14,365 bases of DNA from Bacteroidota bacterium (GCA_016866415.1 VGML01000034.1:1-14365), one strand, 5' to 3'. Counted from the stretch's first letter, positions 6,783 to 13,771 are shown. Program-made: numbers and translations. Notes: generated by a model from the sequence alone, not told the origin.

Positions 6783-7460
6783 ATGCGAATTGATATTTTA
6801 ACTGTTTTACCTCAATTATTGGAAAGTCCATTTTCTGCATCCATTATGCAACGGGCGCAGGACAAGAAACACGTTGAAATTCAAGTTCATAACATTCGTG
6901 ACTATTCCACAAATAAGCACAAAAACGTAGATGATTACCAATATGGTGGTGGCGCAGGAATGGTAATGAGCATTGAACCAATTGCATTGTTGATTGAAAA
7001 ATTAAAAGCCGAACGCGTGTATGATGAAATCATTTATATGACTCCGGATGGCAAAATTTTAGAACAACAAGATTGTAATCAATTGTCTTTGCTGGAAAAT
7101 GTAATGATACTTTGTGGACATTACAAAGGCGTCGATGAACGAATTCGAGAAAATTACATTACCAAAGAAATTTCCATTGGTTCTTACGTTCTGTCAGGTG
7201 GAGAGCTTGCTGCAGCTGTGTTAGTTGACGCTGTTGTTCGTCTAATTCCTGGTGTATTAAATGATGAAACTTCAGCATTAACGGATAGTTTTCAAGACAA
7301 TTTACTTTCACCACCAGTTTACACGCGTCCACCTGAATTCAATGGATGGAAAGTACCTGAGGTTCTTTTATCAGGAAACACCAAGGAAATCGAAAAATGG
7401 CGCGAAGAAAAAGCGTTAGAACGAACGAAAACTAGAAGACCGGATTTACTGAAAGATTAG
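6783..7460 (+). CDS. trmD: tRNA (guanine-N1-)-methyltransferase TrmD
   Basis: 225 residues, the normal TrmD length. TrmD uses S-adenosylmethionine to methylate N1 of G37 next to the anticodon in tRNAs reading CNN-type codons, which prevents frameshifting; it is usually essential. The sequence shows the start MRIDILTVLPQLLESPF, the YGGGAGMVM loop (54-62), LCGHYKGVDERI (110-121, containing the conserved glutamate), the trefoil-knot cofactor motif SIGSYVLSGGEL (131-142), RLIPGVLNDE (153-162) and TDSFQDNLLSPPVYTRPPEF (167-186), with the general-base aspartate at D168. The knot motif has Ser134 where most TrmD proteins have Asp (SIGDYVL). The start is ATG directly behind a promoter element. It stands apart from the rimM/rplS neighbours found in many bacteria. 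It reads in the same direction as the following cluster but is separated from it by a 65 bp gap with its own promoter. Confidence 0.98.
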   Translation: MRIDILTVLPQLLESPFSASIMQRAQDKKHVEIQVHNIRDYSTNKHKNVDDYQYGGGAGMVMSIEPIALLIEKLKAERVYDEIIYMTPDGKILEQQDCNQLSLLENVMILCGHYKGVDERIRENYITKEISIGSYVLSGGELAAAVLVDAVVRLIPGVLNDETSALTDSFQDNLLSPPVYTRPPEFNGWKVPEVLLSGNTKEIEKWREEKALERTKTRRPDLLKD

Positions 7461-7464
7461 TTTT

Positions 7465-7480
7465 TTGAATGATTATTCAA
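7465..7480 (+). promoter_or_regulatory. Small inverted repeat after trmD, next to the aminotransferase promoter
   Basis: TTGAAT and ATTCAA flank a 4-base GATT loop, starting 4 bp after the trmD stop. No T-run follows, so it is a poor terminator. It touches the -33 element of the following promoter, so it could be an operator half-pair or simply chance in AT-rich DNA. Confidence 0.2.
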
Positions 7481-7511
7481 TTGATTGCCTCGGCTAAAAA
7501 GATTATCTTTG
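7481..7511 (+). promoter_or_regulatory. Promoter of the aminotransferase-rfaE1-ubiE-porT cluster
   Basis: TTG at 7481-7483, a 20 bp spacer and TATCTTTG at 7504-7511 fit the Bacteroidota -33/-7 promoter well. Transcription would start near 7515-7517, leaving a leader of about 10 nt before the ATG at 7526. This position also excludes the longer frame beginning at 7469 as the real start. Confidence 0.6.
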
Positions 7512-7525
7512 CAAAAAAATTTTTT

Positions 7526-8719
7526 ATGATTCAATTATCGGAACGTTTGTTAGCAATGGAGGAATCCGCGACAATCGCTATGGCAAAAAAGAGCCGTGAA
7601 CTGAAAGCACAAGGTCTGGATGTAATTTCACTTTCATTGGGGGAACCAGATTTCTTTACACCACAATTTATCAAAGATGCTGCAGTCGAAGCATTGGAGC
7701 AAAATTATACAATGTATACGCCTGTTCCAGGATATGACGATTTGCGCGAAAGTATCTCTTTGAAGTTCAAACGCGACAATGGATTGGATTATACAAAAGA
7801 TCAAATTGTTGTTTCCACTGGAGCCAAGCAATCCATTGCAAATGTTGTATTAAGTTTGATCAATCCTGGAGATGAAGTGATTATTCCTGCTCCATATTGG
7901 GTTTCATATGTTGAAATCGTAAAAGTGGCTGAAGGAATTCCTGTAATTATTGATGCTGGGATAGAAAAAGATTTTAAAATTTCAGGAGCCGATTTAGAGG
8001 CTGCAATTACGCCTAAAACGAAAATGCTTATTTTCTCAACTCCTTGCAATCCAACAGGATCTGTTTACACGAAAGAAGAATTAAAAGATTTAACCAATGT
8101 TTTAGTTAAACACCCTCAAGTAATTGCACTAAGTGATGAAATTTACGAACACATCAATTTCATCGGCAAACACGAAAGTTTAGCTCAATTTCCTGAAGTA
8201 TACAATCAGGTAGTTACAGTTAATGGAGTTTCAAAAGCTTGGGCAATGACCGGATGGAGACTTGGATACATTGGAGCGCCTAAAGAAATCGCTTCGGCTT
8301 GCGATAAAGTTCAAGGGCAATTTACTTCCGCAACATGTTCAATTGCTCAACGAGCGACAATCGCTGCAATGAAAGCTGATCCAAGTGTTTTAAATGATAT
8401 GATTGAGGCATTTAAACGACGAAGACAATTGGTATTAGATGCACTTGCAACAATGCCAGGTATAAAATCCAATCAACCCGGAGGTGCATTTTATGTGTTT
8501 CCTGACTGTACGTCATTTTTTGGAAAATCAGTAAATGGCAGAGTTATCAATAACTCAGATGACCTTTGCATGTATTTACTGGAAGAAGGATTGGTAGCCT
8601 TGGTTGGAGGTGAGGCCTTTGGTGCACCGAATTGTTTCCGAATTTCTTATGCGGCTTCGGAAGAAACACTTACCAAAGCGATGAATCGAATTAAAGACGC
8701 ACTCGCAAAATTAGTTTAA
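7526..8719 (+). CDS. Class I PLP-dependent aminotransferase, aspartate aminotransferase type
   Basis: 397 residues from the ATG at 7526, the usual length for subgroup Ib aspartate aminotransferases. Motifs in order: LSLGEPDFFTP (37-47), YTPVPGYDDLRESI (64-77), STGAKQSIANVVLSLINPGD (97-116), the cofactor-contacting TPCNPTGSVY (172-181; N175), SDEIYEHI (203-210; D204 and Y207), the Schiff-base lysine in VSKAWAMTGWRLGYIG (235-250; K237), and the carboxylate-binding arginine in NCFRISYA (369-376; R372). It interconverts aspartate and 2-oxoglutarate with oxaloacetate and glutamate in the cytoplasm; a preference for another amino acid cannot be excluded. An in-frame start at 7469 would add 19 residues, but these lie upstream of and across the promoter and are not part of the family, so 7526 is chosen. 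It is the first gene of a likely operon; the next gene starts on the base after its stop. Confidence 0.95.
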   Translation: MIQLSERLLAMEESATIAMAKKSRELKAQGLDVISLSLGEPDFFTPQFIKDAAVEALEQNYTMYTPVPGYDDLRESISLKFKRDNGLDYTKDQIVVSTGAKQSIANVVLSLINPGDEVIIPAPYWVSYVEIVKVAEGIPVIIDAGIEKDFKISGADLEAAITPKTKMLIFSTPCNPTGSVYTKEELKDLTNVLVKHPQVIALSDEIYEHINFIGKHESLAQFPEVYNQVVTVNGVSKAWAMTGWRLGYIGAPKEIASACDKVQGQFTSATCSIAQRATIAAMKADPSVLNDMIEAFKRRRQLVLDALATMPGIKSNQPGGAFYVFPDCTSFFGKSVNGRVINNSDDLCMYLLEEGLVALVGGEAFGAPNCFRISYAASEETLTKAMNRIKDALAKLV

Positions 8720-9706
8720 GTGAACTACAAAGAACTTTTCGAAAAATTCAATGGCCTAAGAATTCTCGTAATAGGGGATGTCATGATGGATGCTTATGTT
8801 TTAGGAAAAGTAACGCGTATCAGTCCGGAAGCACCGGTTCCAATCATCTCCTTAGAAAACGAGGAAGAACGAATTGGCGGAGCCGGAAATGTGGCACTGA
8901 ATTTAGTTTCGCTTGGGGCAAAACCGATTATTGCAACAGTAATTGGTAACGATTCAAATGGAGAAAAACTATCGAAGTTACTTAAGTCGAATGGGATTTC
9001 GGTAGAAGGAGTAATTTTCAGTGACAATCGAAAAACGACTGTTAAAACGAGAGTTATCTCCAATAAACAACAACTCTTACGAATCGACTCCGAAGATACT
9101 TTTCCAATTTCAGTTTCCGAAGAAGATCAATTAATAAACAAGATTAGCAAACTTATCGAAACAGGATTGGATGCGATTATTTTTGAGGATTACAACAAAG
9201 GAGTTCTAACCGAAAATTTAATTTTGAAGGTAATTCATATAGCTCAAAAAAAGAACATTCCAACAGCTGTTGACCCCAAGAAAGAAAACTTTTTCGCTTA
9301 CCGAAATGTTACTCTATTTAAACCTAATTTGAAGGAATTAAAAGAAGGAATGAATGTGAATTTTAACATTTCAAGTAATAAATCGGATTTTGAATTAGCT
9401 GTCATTTCTCTTGAAGTTAAGTTAAACAATGAAATTTCATTCATTACACTTTCAGAACACGGCGTTTTCATTAAAAATTCAACAAATAAACATTACGCCA
9501 AGGCGCATTTACGAAATATCGCCGATGTTTCTGGAGCTGGAGATACAGTTATCGCTGTTGCAACACTTTGCTTAGCTTCAAAACTTGACATTGAACAAAT
9601 TGCAGAAATTTCAAACATTGCAGGAGGATTAGTTTGTGAAAAATCGGGCGTCATAAGTATTGATAAACAAGAATTACTTCAAGAAGTAGAAGAACTTTTA
9701 GGATAA
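8720..9706 (+). CDS. rfaE1: D-glycero-beta-D-manno-heptose-7-phosphate kinase (RfaE domain I, PfkB family)
   Basis: 328 residues, equal to the N-terminal kinase half of the bifunctional HldE; the C-terminal cytidylyltransferase half is absent. Motifs: ILVIGDVMMDAYVLGKVTRI (15-34), SPEAPVPI (35-42), the PfkB signature ERIGGAGNVALNLVSLGA (50-67), KTRVISNKQQLLRID (109-123), FEDYNKGVL (155-163), VDPKKENFFAY (184-194), FKPNLKEL (200-207), and the ATP-anion hole/catalytic base DVSGAGDTVIAVA (269-281; D275). The reaction phosphorylates heptose-7-phosphate at O1 during ADP-heptose synthesis for lipopolysaccharide core. Whether this organism makes heptose is not shown; a related sugar-phosphate is possible. 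The start is GTG at 8720, immediately after the aminotransferase stop (TAAGTG) with no spacer, and no better start lies nearby. It is followed with zero spacing by ubiE. Confidence 0.9.
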   Translation: MNYKELFEKFNGLRILVIGDVMMDAYVLGKVTRISPEAPVPIISLENEEERIGGAGNVALNLVSLGAKPIIATVIGNDSNGEKLSKLLKSNGISVEGVIFSDNRKTTVKTRVISNKQQLLRIDSEDTFPISVSEEDQLINKISKLIETGLDAIIFEDYNKGVLTENLILKVIHIAQKKNIPTAVDPKKENFFAYRNVTLFKPNLKELKEGMNVNFNISSNKSDFELAVISLEVKLNNEISFITLSEHGVFIKNSTNKHYAKAHLRNIADVSGAGDTVIAVATLCLASKLDIEQIAEISNIAGGLVCEKSGVISIDKQELLQEVEELLG

Positions 9707-10435
9707 ATGTTGGAAAAAATCGTTAAGCCATACAACACAGATCGCTCGAAGAAAGAGGAAGTTGCAGAGATGTTCAATAACATTGCTGTGAAGTACGATT
9801 TTTTAAATCATTTTCTTTCTTTAGGAATAGACCACATTTGGCGTTACAAAGCAATTAATGAATTAAAGGAAATCAAACCAAAGCGAATTCTTGATCTTGC
9901 AACTGGAACAGGAGATTTCGCAATTGCGGCGTTACGATTGAAACCCGAGCAAATCATCGGTATGGATATTTCTGCAGGAATGCTGGAAGTCGGAAAAACG
10001 AAAATGCTCAAGAAAAAATACAATCACATTATCGATATGCGATTGGGCGATTCGGAAAATCTACCTTTTGAGGACAATTATTTTGATGCGTTGACCGTTG
10101 GATTCGGCGTTCGAAACTATGAAAATTTAGAAAAAGGATTGAGTGAAATGCTACGCGTTGTTAGACCAGGAGGTAAATTGGTAATTCTTGAATTTTCAAA
10201 ACCGAAGAAATTCCCAATAAAGCAAGCATTTACTTTTTATTCAAAATATTTCATTCCATTTTTCGGAAAACGTATTTCCAAAGATGAAAAAGCATATGCC
10301 TATTTACCTGAGAGTGTAGCTGCTTTCCCAGAAGGAAAAGCATTTGAAGATCTTTTGAAAAAACTAAATTACCAGGTTGTAAAATCAAAACTTGTATCAG
10401 GCGGGATCGCGACCATCTACACAGGAACGAAATAA
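9707..10435 (+). CDS. ubiE: Demethylmenaquinone methyltransferase (UbiE/MenG)
   Basis: 242 residues, normal for the family. It carries out the last step of menaquinone synthesis, S-adenosylmethionine-dependent C-methylation of demethylmenaquinone, at the cytoplasmic face of the membrane. Evidence: MFNNIAVKYDFLNHFLSLGI (22-41) is UbiE signature 1; ILDLATGTGDFAI (61-73) is the cofactor-binding motif I; IIGMDISAGML (83-93) is motif post-I; GDSENLPFEDNYFDALTVGF (114-133) covers motif II; GVRNYENLEKGLSEMLRVVR (134-153) and PGGKLVILEFSKP (154-166) cover signature 2 and motif III; SGGIATIYTG closes the fold. The menaquinone rather than ubiquinone role is inferred from the Bacteroidota setting. The ATG directly follows the upstream stop (TAAATG). 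porT follows 38 bp downstream, an arrangement I recall as common in T9SS-bearing Bacteroidota. Confidence 0.97.
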   Translation: MLEKIVKPYNTDRSKKEEVAEMFNNIAVKYDFLNHFLSLGIDHIWRYKAINELKEIKPKRILDLATGTGDFAIAALRLKPEQIIGMDISAGMLEVGKTKMLKKKYNHIIDMRLGDSENLPFEDNYFDALTVGFGVRNYENLEKGLSEMLRVVRPGGKLVILEFSKPKKFPIKQAFTFYSKYFIPFFGKRISKDEKAYAYLPESVAAFPEGKAFEDLLKKLNYQVVKSKLVSGGIATIYTGTK

Positions 10436-10473
10436 AGGTGCAACATTGACTGTATTTTATCGTTAATTAGTAA

Positions 10474-11184
10474 ATGAAAACCAAATTTTTAATCGTTCAA
10501 ATTCTTCTTGTTTTCGGCTGTTTTGGTCAGAAATATAGACAGGAACGGTATAAGAATTTTGATAAGCGTTTGTTTCATTTCGGATTTATGCTCGGTGTAA
10601 ATTCCTCAGATTTTACGGTTTACCAAAAAAATGATGCCTATCAAACCTATGGACTCGTTTCTTTGAATAACGACAGTCAACCTGGAGGGCAATTAGGAAT
10701 CCTAGCGACGATGAAGTTGGGAACACCTATTTTGCGATTGCGCTTCATACCTACCCTATCCTTTCAAGAACGTGTTTTGAATTATAAAAGCCTTGATAGT
10801 GTAAATTTTAAGGATGGGATAGGCGAAGAACGCGTCAACTCTACCAGTTTGGATTTTCCATTAATGTTGCAATTTCGGACAAAACGATATAATAATTTTA
10901 CGGCCTATGCCTTAATCGGTGGACAATATTCCATTGATCTTCAATCGCAAGAAAAAGCTTCTCAGAGCTACATTGATCCCTTTATAAAAATCAAAAAAAA
11001 TGATTTTCAAGGTCAAATCGGCGGAGGAGTTGAGTTTTTCGCGCCCTATTTCAAATTTGGGTTAGAACTCAAATATTCACATGGATTTAAAAGTAGTTTC
11101 ATTCAAGATTGGACTCCTGTTTCAAATCCTATCAATCAACTTTACAACAAAGGTTGGTGGTTTTCAATCATTTTTGAAGGTTAG
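10474..11184 (+). CDS. porT: PorT-like type IX secretion / gliding outer-membrane protein
   Basis: 236 residues, the size of PorT/SprT. A signal peptide covers about 1-18 (hydrophobic core FLIVQILLVFGCFG, then charged YRQERYKNFDKR). The mature part is a run of amphipathic strands of the outer-membrane beta-barrel type: FHFGFMLGVNSSDF (34-47), LRLRFIPTLSFQERVLNYK, TSLDFPLMLQFRTKRYNNFT, AYALIGGQYSID, QGQIGGGVEFFAPYFKFGLE and the final KGWWFSIIFEG. The two strongest arguments for PorT are the SLDFPLMLQFRTKR segment with the late FKFGLELKYSHGFKS strand, and the position directly after ubiE. PorT is needed for assembly of the type IX secretion system (gingipain secretion in Porphyromonas, SprT in Flavobacterium). 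C16 in VFGCFG is a poor lipobox, so signal peptidase I cleavage is more likely. If not PorT proper, it is a PF13568-type barrel protein. Confidence 0.75.
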   Translation: MKTKFLIVQILLVFGCFGQKYRQERYKNFDKRLFHFGFMLGVNSSDFTVYQKNDAYQTYGLVSLNNDSQPGGQLGILATMKLGTPILRLRFIPTLSFQERVLNYKSLDSVNFKDGIGEERVNSTSLDFPLMLQFRTKRYNNFTAYALIGGQYSIDLQSQEKASQSYIDPFIKIKKNDFQGQIGGGVEFFAPYFKFGLELKYSHGFKSSFIQDWTPVSNPINQLYNKGWWFSIIFEG

Positions 11185-11421
11185 CGGATGGCTTTGATTT
11201 CAAAATAAATCATCAATTCAAGAAAAAAGAGTTTAAGATTTAGTTACTTGTTTTGAAATTACATTAATTTTATTCCTTAATTACTTTATTTAAATGATAT
11301 GAACTCATTCGTTTTTTAAATTTTTGTCTAAAACCATAATATATAAAATGACGCTTATCTTTGAATCAAGTAAAATAAAAAAGTTTGTTGTTACATCATA
11401 ATAAAATCTAATTAATAAATC
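11185..11421. other. AT-rich intergenic region after porT
   Basis: 237 bp, very AT-rich, with short T-runs but no convincing hairpin terminator for the upstream operon. It holds a promoter-like TATCTTTG at 11356-11363 for the following lipoprotein gene. I see no small gene or RNA in it. Confidence 0.6.
11356..11363 (+). promoter_or_regulatory. -7 promoter element of the lipoprotein gene
   Basis: TATCTTTG matches TAnnTTTG exactly and is identical to the element before the aminotransferase gene. It leaves a leader of about 50 nt before the ATG at 11422. The nearest upstream TTG (11324-11326) is 29 bp away, longer than the usual spacing, so the -33 element is weak or missing. Confidence 0.45.
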
Positions 11422-11925
11422 ATGAAAAAAATAAGGAAATTAATCGCTGCCACTTCTTTATTGTTGTTGTTTGTAGGTTGTACAAGTTACGAACCGAAGG
11501 TGTATGGACCCGTTGATTTTGAAATCACGCTTGAAGGACCATTTTTTAAAGATGGAATGACAGATGGAATGACAACTGTTCGTTTTAAACCTGAAGATTT
11601 TGATATTTCTCGAGAAGAAATTTTCAGTTTGAAGGTTAATGAAATTACTCTTCAAACTGAGAGTAAAGATGGTTTAGGGATTTTTGAAAACTTAGTTTTC
11701 TCAATTATGACCGATGATACAGAAACGAAAGAAGTTGCTTCTACAAAAGTGAAAGGTAAACCAAAAAAGCTCACAATTAAAGGGTTACAAGAAGCTGAAA
11801 TTGAAGGTTTTAAAAACACAAAAGAATTCTACTTAGAAGTGACAGGAATTACAAAAGCGGATTTTGAAGACAATTTAAAATTAAAAGGTACAATTAAAAT
11901 GGATTTAATGGTTCCTGAAAAATAA
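11422..11925 (+). CDS. Small lipoprotein of unknown function
   Basis: 167 residues. The N-terminus MKKIRKLIAATSLLLLFVGC is a classical lipoprotein signal with the modified cysteine at C20, followed by TSYEPKVYG, so the mature protein should be a lipid-anchored periplasmic or surface protein of about 148 residues. The mature part alternates short hydrophobic strands with charged turns (VDFEITLEG, IFSLKVNEITLQTES, FENLVFSIMTDD, KLTIKGLQEAEIEGF, FYLEVTGIT, LKLKGTIKMDLMV), suggesting an all-beta, immunoglobulin-like fold; this is inference. I do not recognise the family. It contains a direct duplication DGMTDGMT (residues 44-51), encoded by a perfect tandem 12-mer. It precedes a DUF2147 gene by 56 bp and may share its transcript. 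Confidence 0.85.
   Translation: MKKIRKLIAATSLLLLFVGCTSYEPKVYGPVDFEITLEGPFFKDGMTDGMTTVRFKPEDFDISREEIFSLKVNEITLQTESKDGLGIFENLVFSIMTDDTETKEVASTKVKGKPKKLTIKGLQEAEIEGFKNTKEFYLEVTGITKADFEDNLKLKGTIKMDLMVPEK
11551..11574 (+). repeat. Perfect tandem duplication of a 12-mer inside the lipoprotein gene
   Basis: GATGGAATGACA occurs twice back to back (11551-11562 and 11563-11574) and encodes DGMT twice. The repeat keeps the frame, as slippage or unequal exchange would leave it. Confidence 0.95.
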
Positions 11926-11936
11926 GCCTAATGGCA

Positions 11937-11945
11937 TAAACTTTG
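11937..11945 (+). promoter_or_regulatory. Weak -7-like element before the DUF2147 gene
   Basis: TAAACTTTG has one base more between TA and TTTG than the consensus, and no TTG is seen at -33. It may be a secondary promoter within a two-gene unit. The longer open frame of the downstream gene begins inside this element, at the TTG of 11943-11945. Confidence 0.22.
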
Positions 11946-11981
11946 TTAAATCAATTATATCACAATCAAAATAAATTAATT

Positions 11982-12455
11982 ATGAAAAAATCGAATAAAT
12001 TTCTTGCTTGGACAATTGCGTTTGTTGCATTTGTAATTAGCTCTGCTTTTACTGTTTCAGTTATAAAAGATGATGAAGGAGATAAACTTATCGGTGTATG
12101 GGAACCTAGTCATGGAAAAGCCAAAGTTAAAATCACTAAAGTTGGCAGTAAATATTATGGCAAAATCGTTTGGCTTAAATTTCCAACTTATGATAATGGA
12201 TCGAAAAAAGTTGATAAAAACAACCCAGATCCAAAAATGCACGAAACACCTTTATTAGGTTATAAAATCCTAAAAGATTTTGAATATGTTGGAAAAAAAA
12301 CATGGGAAAACGGTACTATTTATGATCCTGAAAATGGAAGTACCTACAACTGTATAATCAAGTTAAAGGATAATAGTACAATCGAAGTTAGAGGTTACAT
12401 TGGTGTTTCTGCCATTGGTAGAACTGATACTTGGAAGAGATTAGGAAAAGAATAA
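11982..12455 (+). CDS. DUF2147-domain exported protein
   Basis: 157 residues from the ATG at 11982. A signal peptide or N-terminal anchor covers about 1-27 (KKSNK, then WTIAFVAFVISSAFTVSVI). The mature part has the DUF2147 pattern: IGVWEPSHGKAKVKITKVG (37-55), KYYGKIVWLKFP (57-68), a central KNNPDP (79-84), LLGYKILKDFEY (91-102), W.NGTIYDPENGSTY (108-122) and VRGYIG...GRTDTWKR (136-153). DUF2147 proteins are small exported beta-rich proteins of uncertain role, frequent in Bacteroidota and Proteobacteria. The frame extends upstream to a TTG at 11943, but the start at 11982 places MKKSNK directly at the signal peptide, as usual. It lies 56 bp after the lipoprotein gene and 26 bp before a strong terminator. 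Confidence 0.88.
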   Translation: MKKSNKFLAWTIAFVAFVISSAFTVSVIKDDEGDKLIGVWEPSHGKAKVKITKVGSKYYGKIVWLKFPTYDNGSKKVDKNNPDPKMHETPLLGYKILKDFEYVGKKTWENGTIYDPENGSTYNCIIKLKDNSTIEVRGYIGVSAIGRTDTWKRLGKE

Positions 12456-12481
12456 TTAGGTAATTTCCTTTACTGTTAAAA

Positions 12482-12514
12482 AAAAGAGGCTGTCAGATTT
12501 TGTCAGCCTCTTTT
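12482..12514. terminator. Bidirectional rho-independent terminator
   Basis: AAAAGAGGCTG (12482-12492) pairs perfectly with CAGCCTCTTTT (12504-12514) around an 11-base loop. The GC core GAGGCTG is flanked by A-run and T-run, so it works on both strands, serving the DUF2147 gene (ending at 12455) and the convergent barrel gene (ending at 12534). It is the clearest terminator in the window. Confidence 0.9.
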
Positions 12515-12533
12515 CGTTTCTTTCATAATTACA

Positions 12534-13616
12534 TTAAGGGCTTACTAAGTTTATGCTCACTTGAAAGTATGGCGCGCTTGTAACACTATTTTCCATAACA
12601 AATGGTCTATCGCTGCCAAATCCACGATAAAAATTCCCACTATCAACATTGAAGCCATAGTTAATAATATATCCTGCTTGTAGCCCAACCCAAATGAAAT
12701 CACTCAAAGCTCTCTGAAAATCTAGACGTGTTCTTATTTCAGATCTGCGCAATTCAATTTTACTATTATCATAACCTTCATTCATTCCTACCGCATCGTT
12801 TGTTGGAAACAATTGATCTTTGTTTGATAAATGATAACTTGAACCAACTATCTCAAATCCAGAAAGTAACAATGTTCGTTTATTAAACGCGTATCTAAAA
12901 TGCCCTCTTGCTGGTAATAAAGCTTCAATTCCCCATTTTTCATTTTTAGAAGTATAATTGTAAAGTATAACAGGAAGAAAACTCTTTCCACCTGCGCGAT
13001 AAGTTTGAGTTGCTCCAATACCAAATTGATACCTATCATTGAACTTCCAACCATAAACTCCCACCCATGTCAGTTTAGTAAACGACAATGACTGCATATT
13101 TTTTGCCGAATAATCCCCGCTGTAATCGCCCTGAGCAAATGCTAGAATAAAATTCTTCTCGTTTAATGGCTTGAAAATAGTTGTGTTCAATTGAAGAGCA
13201 TTTAAACCTCTGCCAGAAGCTGTTAACAAAGGATTGTATAGTGAATCATTATCAAATGAGTAATTCGACTCTACATAACTCCCACCGACATTTATCAATA
13301 TTTTGTTGTTTGACAGTACGGGAATATTGGCATTTAGAGCTAGACCGTTGTAATTATTTACTTTCCCCTCCTGAGCCGGAATTGATCCAATTGAACTCGA
13401 ATTAATGGTGTGACCCAATGCAAAATCATATCCAATCGAGACAAGCTTTGCTGGACTCAATCCAACCACTTTTGGTGTACAGTAACGCTTCACATTTTCA
13501 CCTGTTGAATACTTCTCGTATTGACTATAGTCTTCCTCTTCATCAACTTGCGCAAAAAACTGAAATGGTAAACAAACCACCATAACACAGAACACCCAAA
13601 AATATTTCTTTTTCAT
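12534..13616 (-). CDS. Outer-membrane beta-barrel protein (DUF6268-like)
   Basis: 360 residues. A signal peptide covers about 1-22 (MKKKYFWVFCVMVVC, ending QFFA/Q), followed by an acidic, Tyr-rich stretch (VDEEEDYSQYEKYSTGENV). From about residue 50 the protein is a series of amphipathic strands with aromatic ends: KLVSIGYDFALGHTI, GLALNANIPVLSNNKILINV, GGSYVESNYSF, ALQLNTTIFKPLNEKNFILA, YQFGIGATQTYRAGGKSFLP, IWVGLQAGYIINYGFNV and the C-terminal PYFQVSINLVSP. This fits a barrel of roughly 12-14 strands that would act in the outer membrane. The pattern resembles DUF6268 barrel proteins, but I am not certain of the family. No substrate or role can be read. It stands alone, with its own promoter, and ends at a terminator shared with the DUF2147 gene. 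Confidence 0.82.
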   Translation of the reverse strand: MKKKYFWVFCVMVVCLPFQFFAQVDEEEDYSQYEKYSTGENVKRYCTPKVVGLSPAKLVSIGYDFALGHTINSSSIGSIPAQEGKVNNYNGLALNANIPVLSNNKILINVGGSYVESNYSFDNDSLYNPLLTASGRGLNALQLNTTIFKPLNEKNFILAFAQGDYSGDYSAKNMQSLSFTKLTWVGVYGWKFNDRYQFGIGATQTYRAGGKSFLPVILYNYTSKNEKWGIEALLPARGHFRYAFNKRTLLLSGFEIVGSSYHLSNKDQLFPTNDAVGMNEGYDNSKIELRRSEIRTRLDFQRALSDFIWVGLQAGYIINYGFNVDSGNFYRGFGSDRPFVMENSVTSAPYFQVSINLVSP

Positions 13617-13631
13617 AATATTTATTTTAGT

Positions 13632-13645
13632 GAGTAAAGTTACTC
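13632..13645. promoter_or_regulatory. Inverted repeat over the -7 element of the barrel gene
   Basis: GAGTAA and TTACTC flank AG, a perfect 6+2+6 palindrome. Its middle supplies the TAACTTTA -7 element read leftwards for the 12534-13616 gene, an ideal place for a dimeric repressor. It may equally be chance. Confidence 0.3.
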
Positions 13646-13665
13646 CTTGAAACGGTTTTTACAAA
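13635..13665 (-). promoter_or_regulatory. Promoter of the outer-membrane barrel gene
   Basis: On the minus strand TTTG (13665-13662), then 19 bp, then TAACTTTA (13642-13635) gives a -33/-7 pair with only the last base of TAnnTTTG differing. The leader would be about 15 nt before the ATG at 13616. Confidence 0.45.
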
Positions 13666-13771
13666 TTTTTAGACAGTTAACTTTTACATTTTTTTCAAGT
13701 TTACTCATGAAACAAACAAAACTGTTTTTAAACTCCAATCCGCATTTAATATTGGATTAATTTTACAACCT

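Noticed and set aside
11943..11981. Upstream TTG start for the DUF2147 protein
   Set aside because: It would put 13 residues in front of a normal signal peptide; the ATG at 11982 is the natural start.
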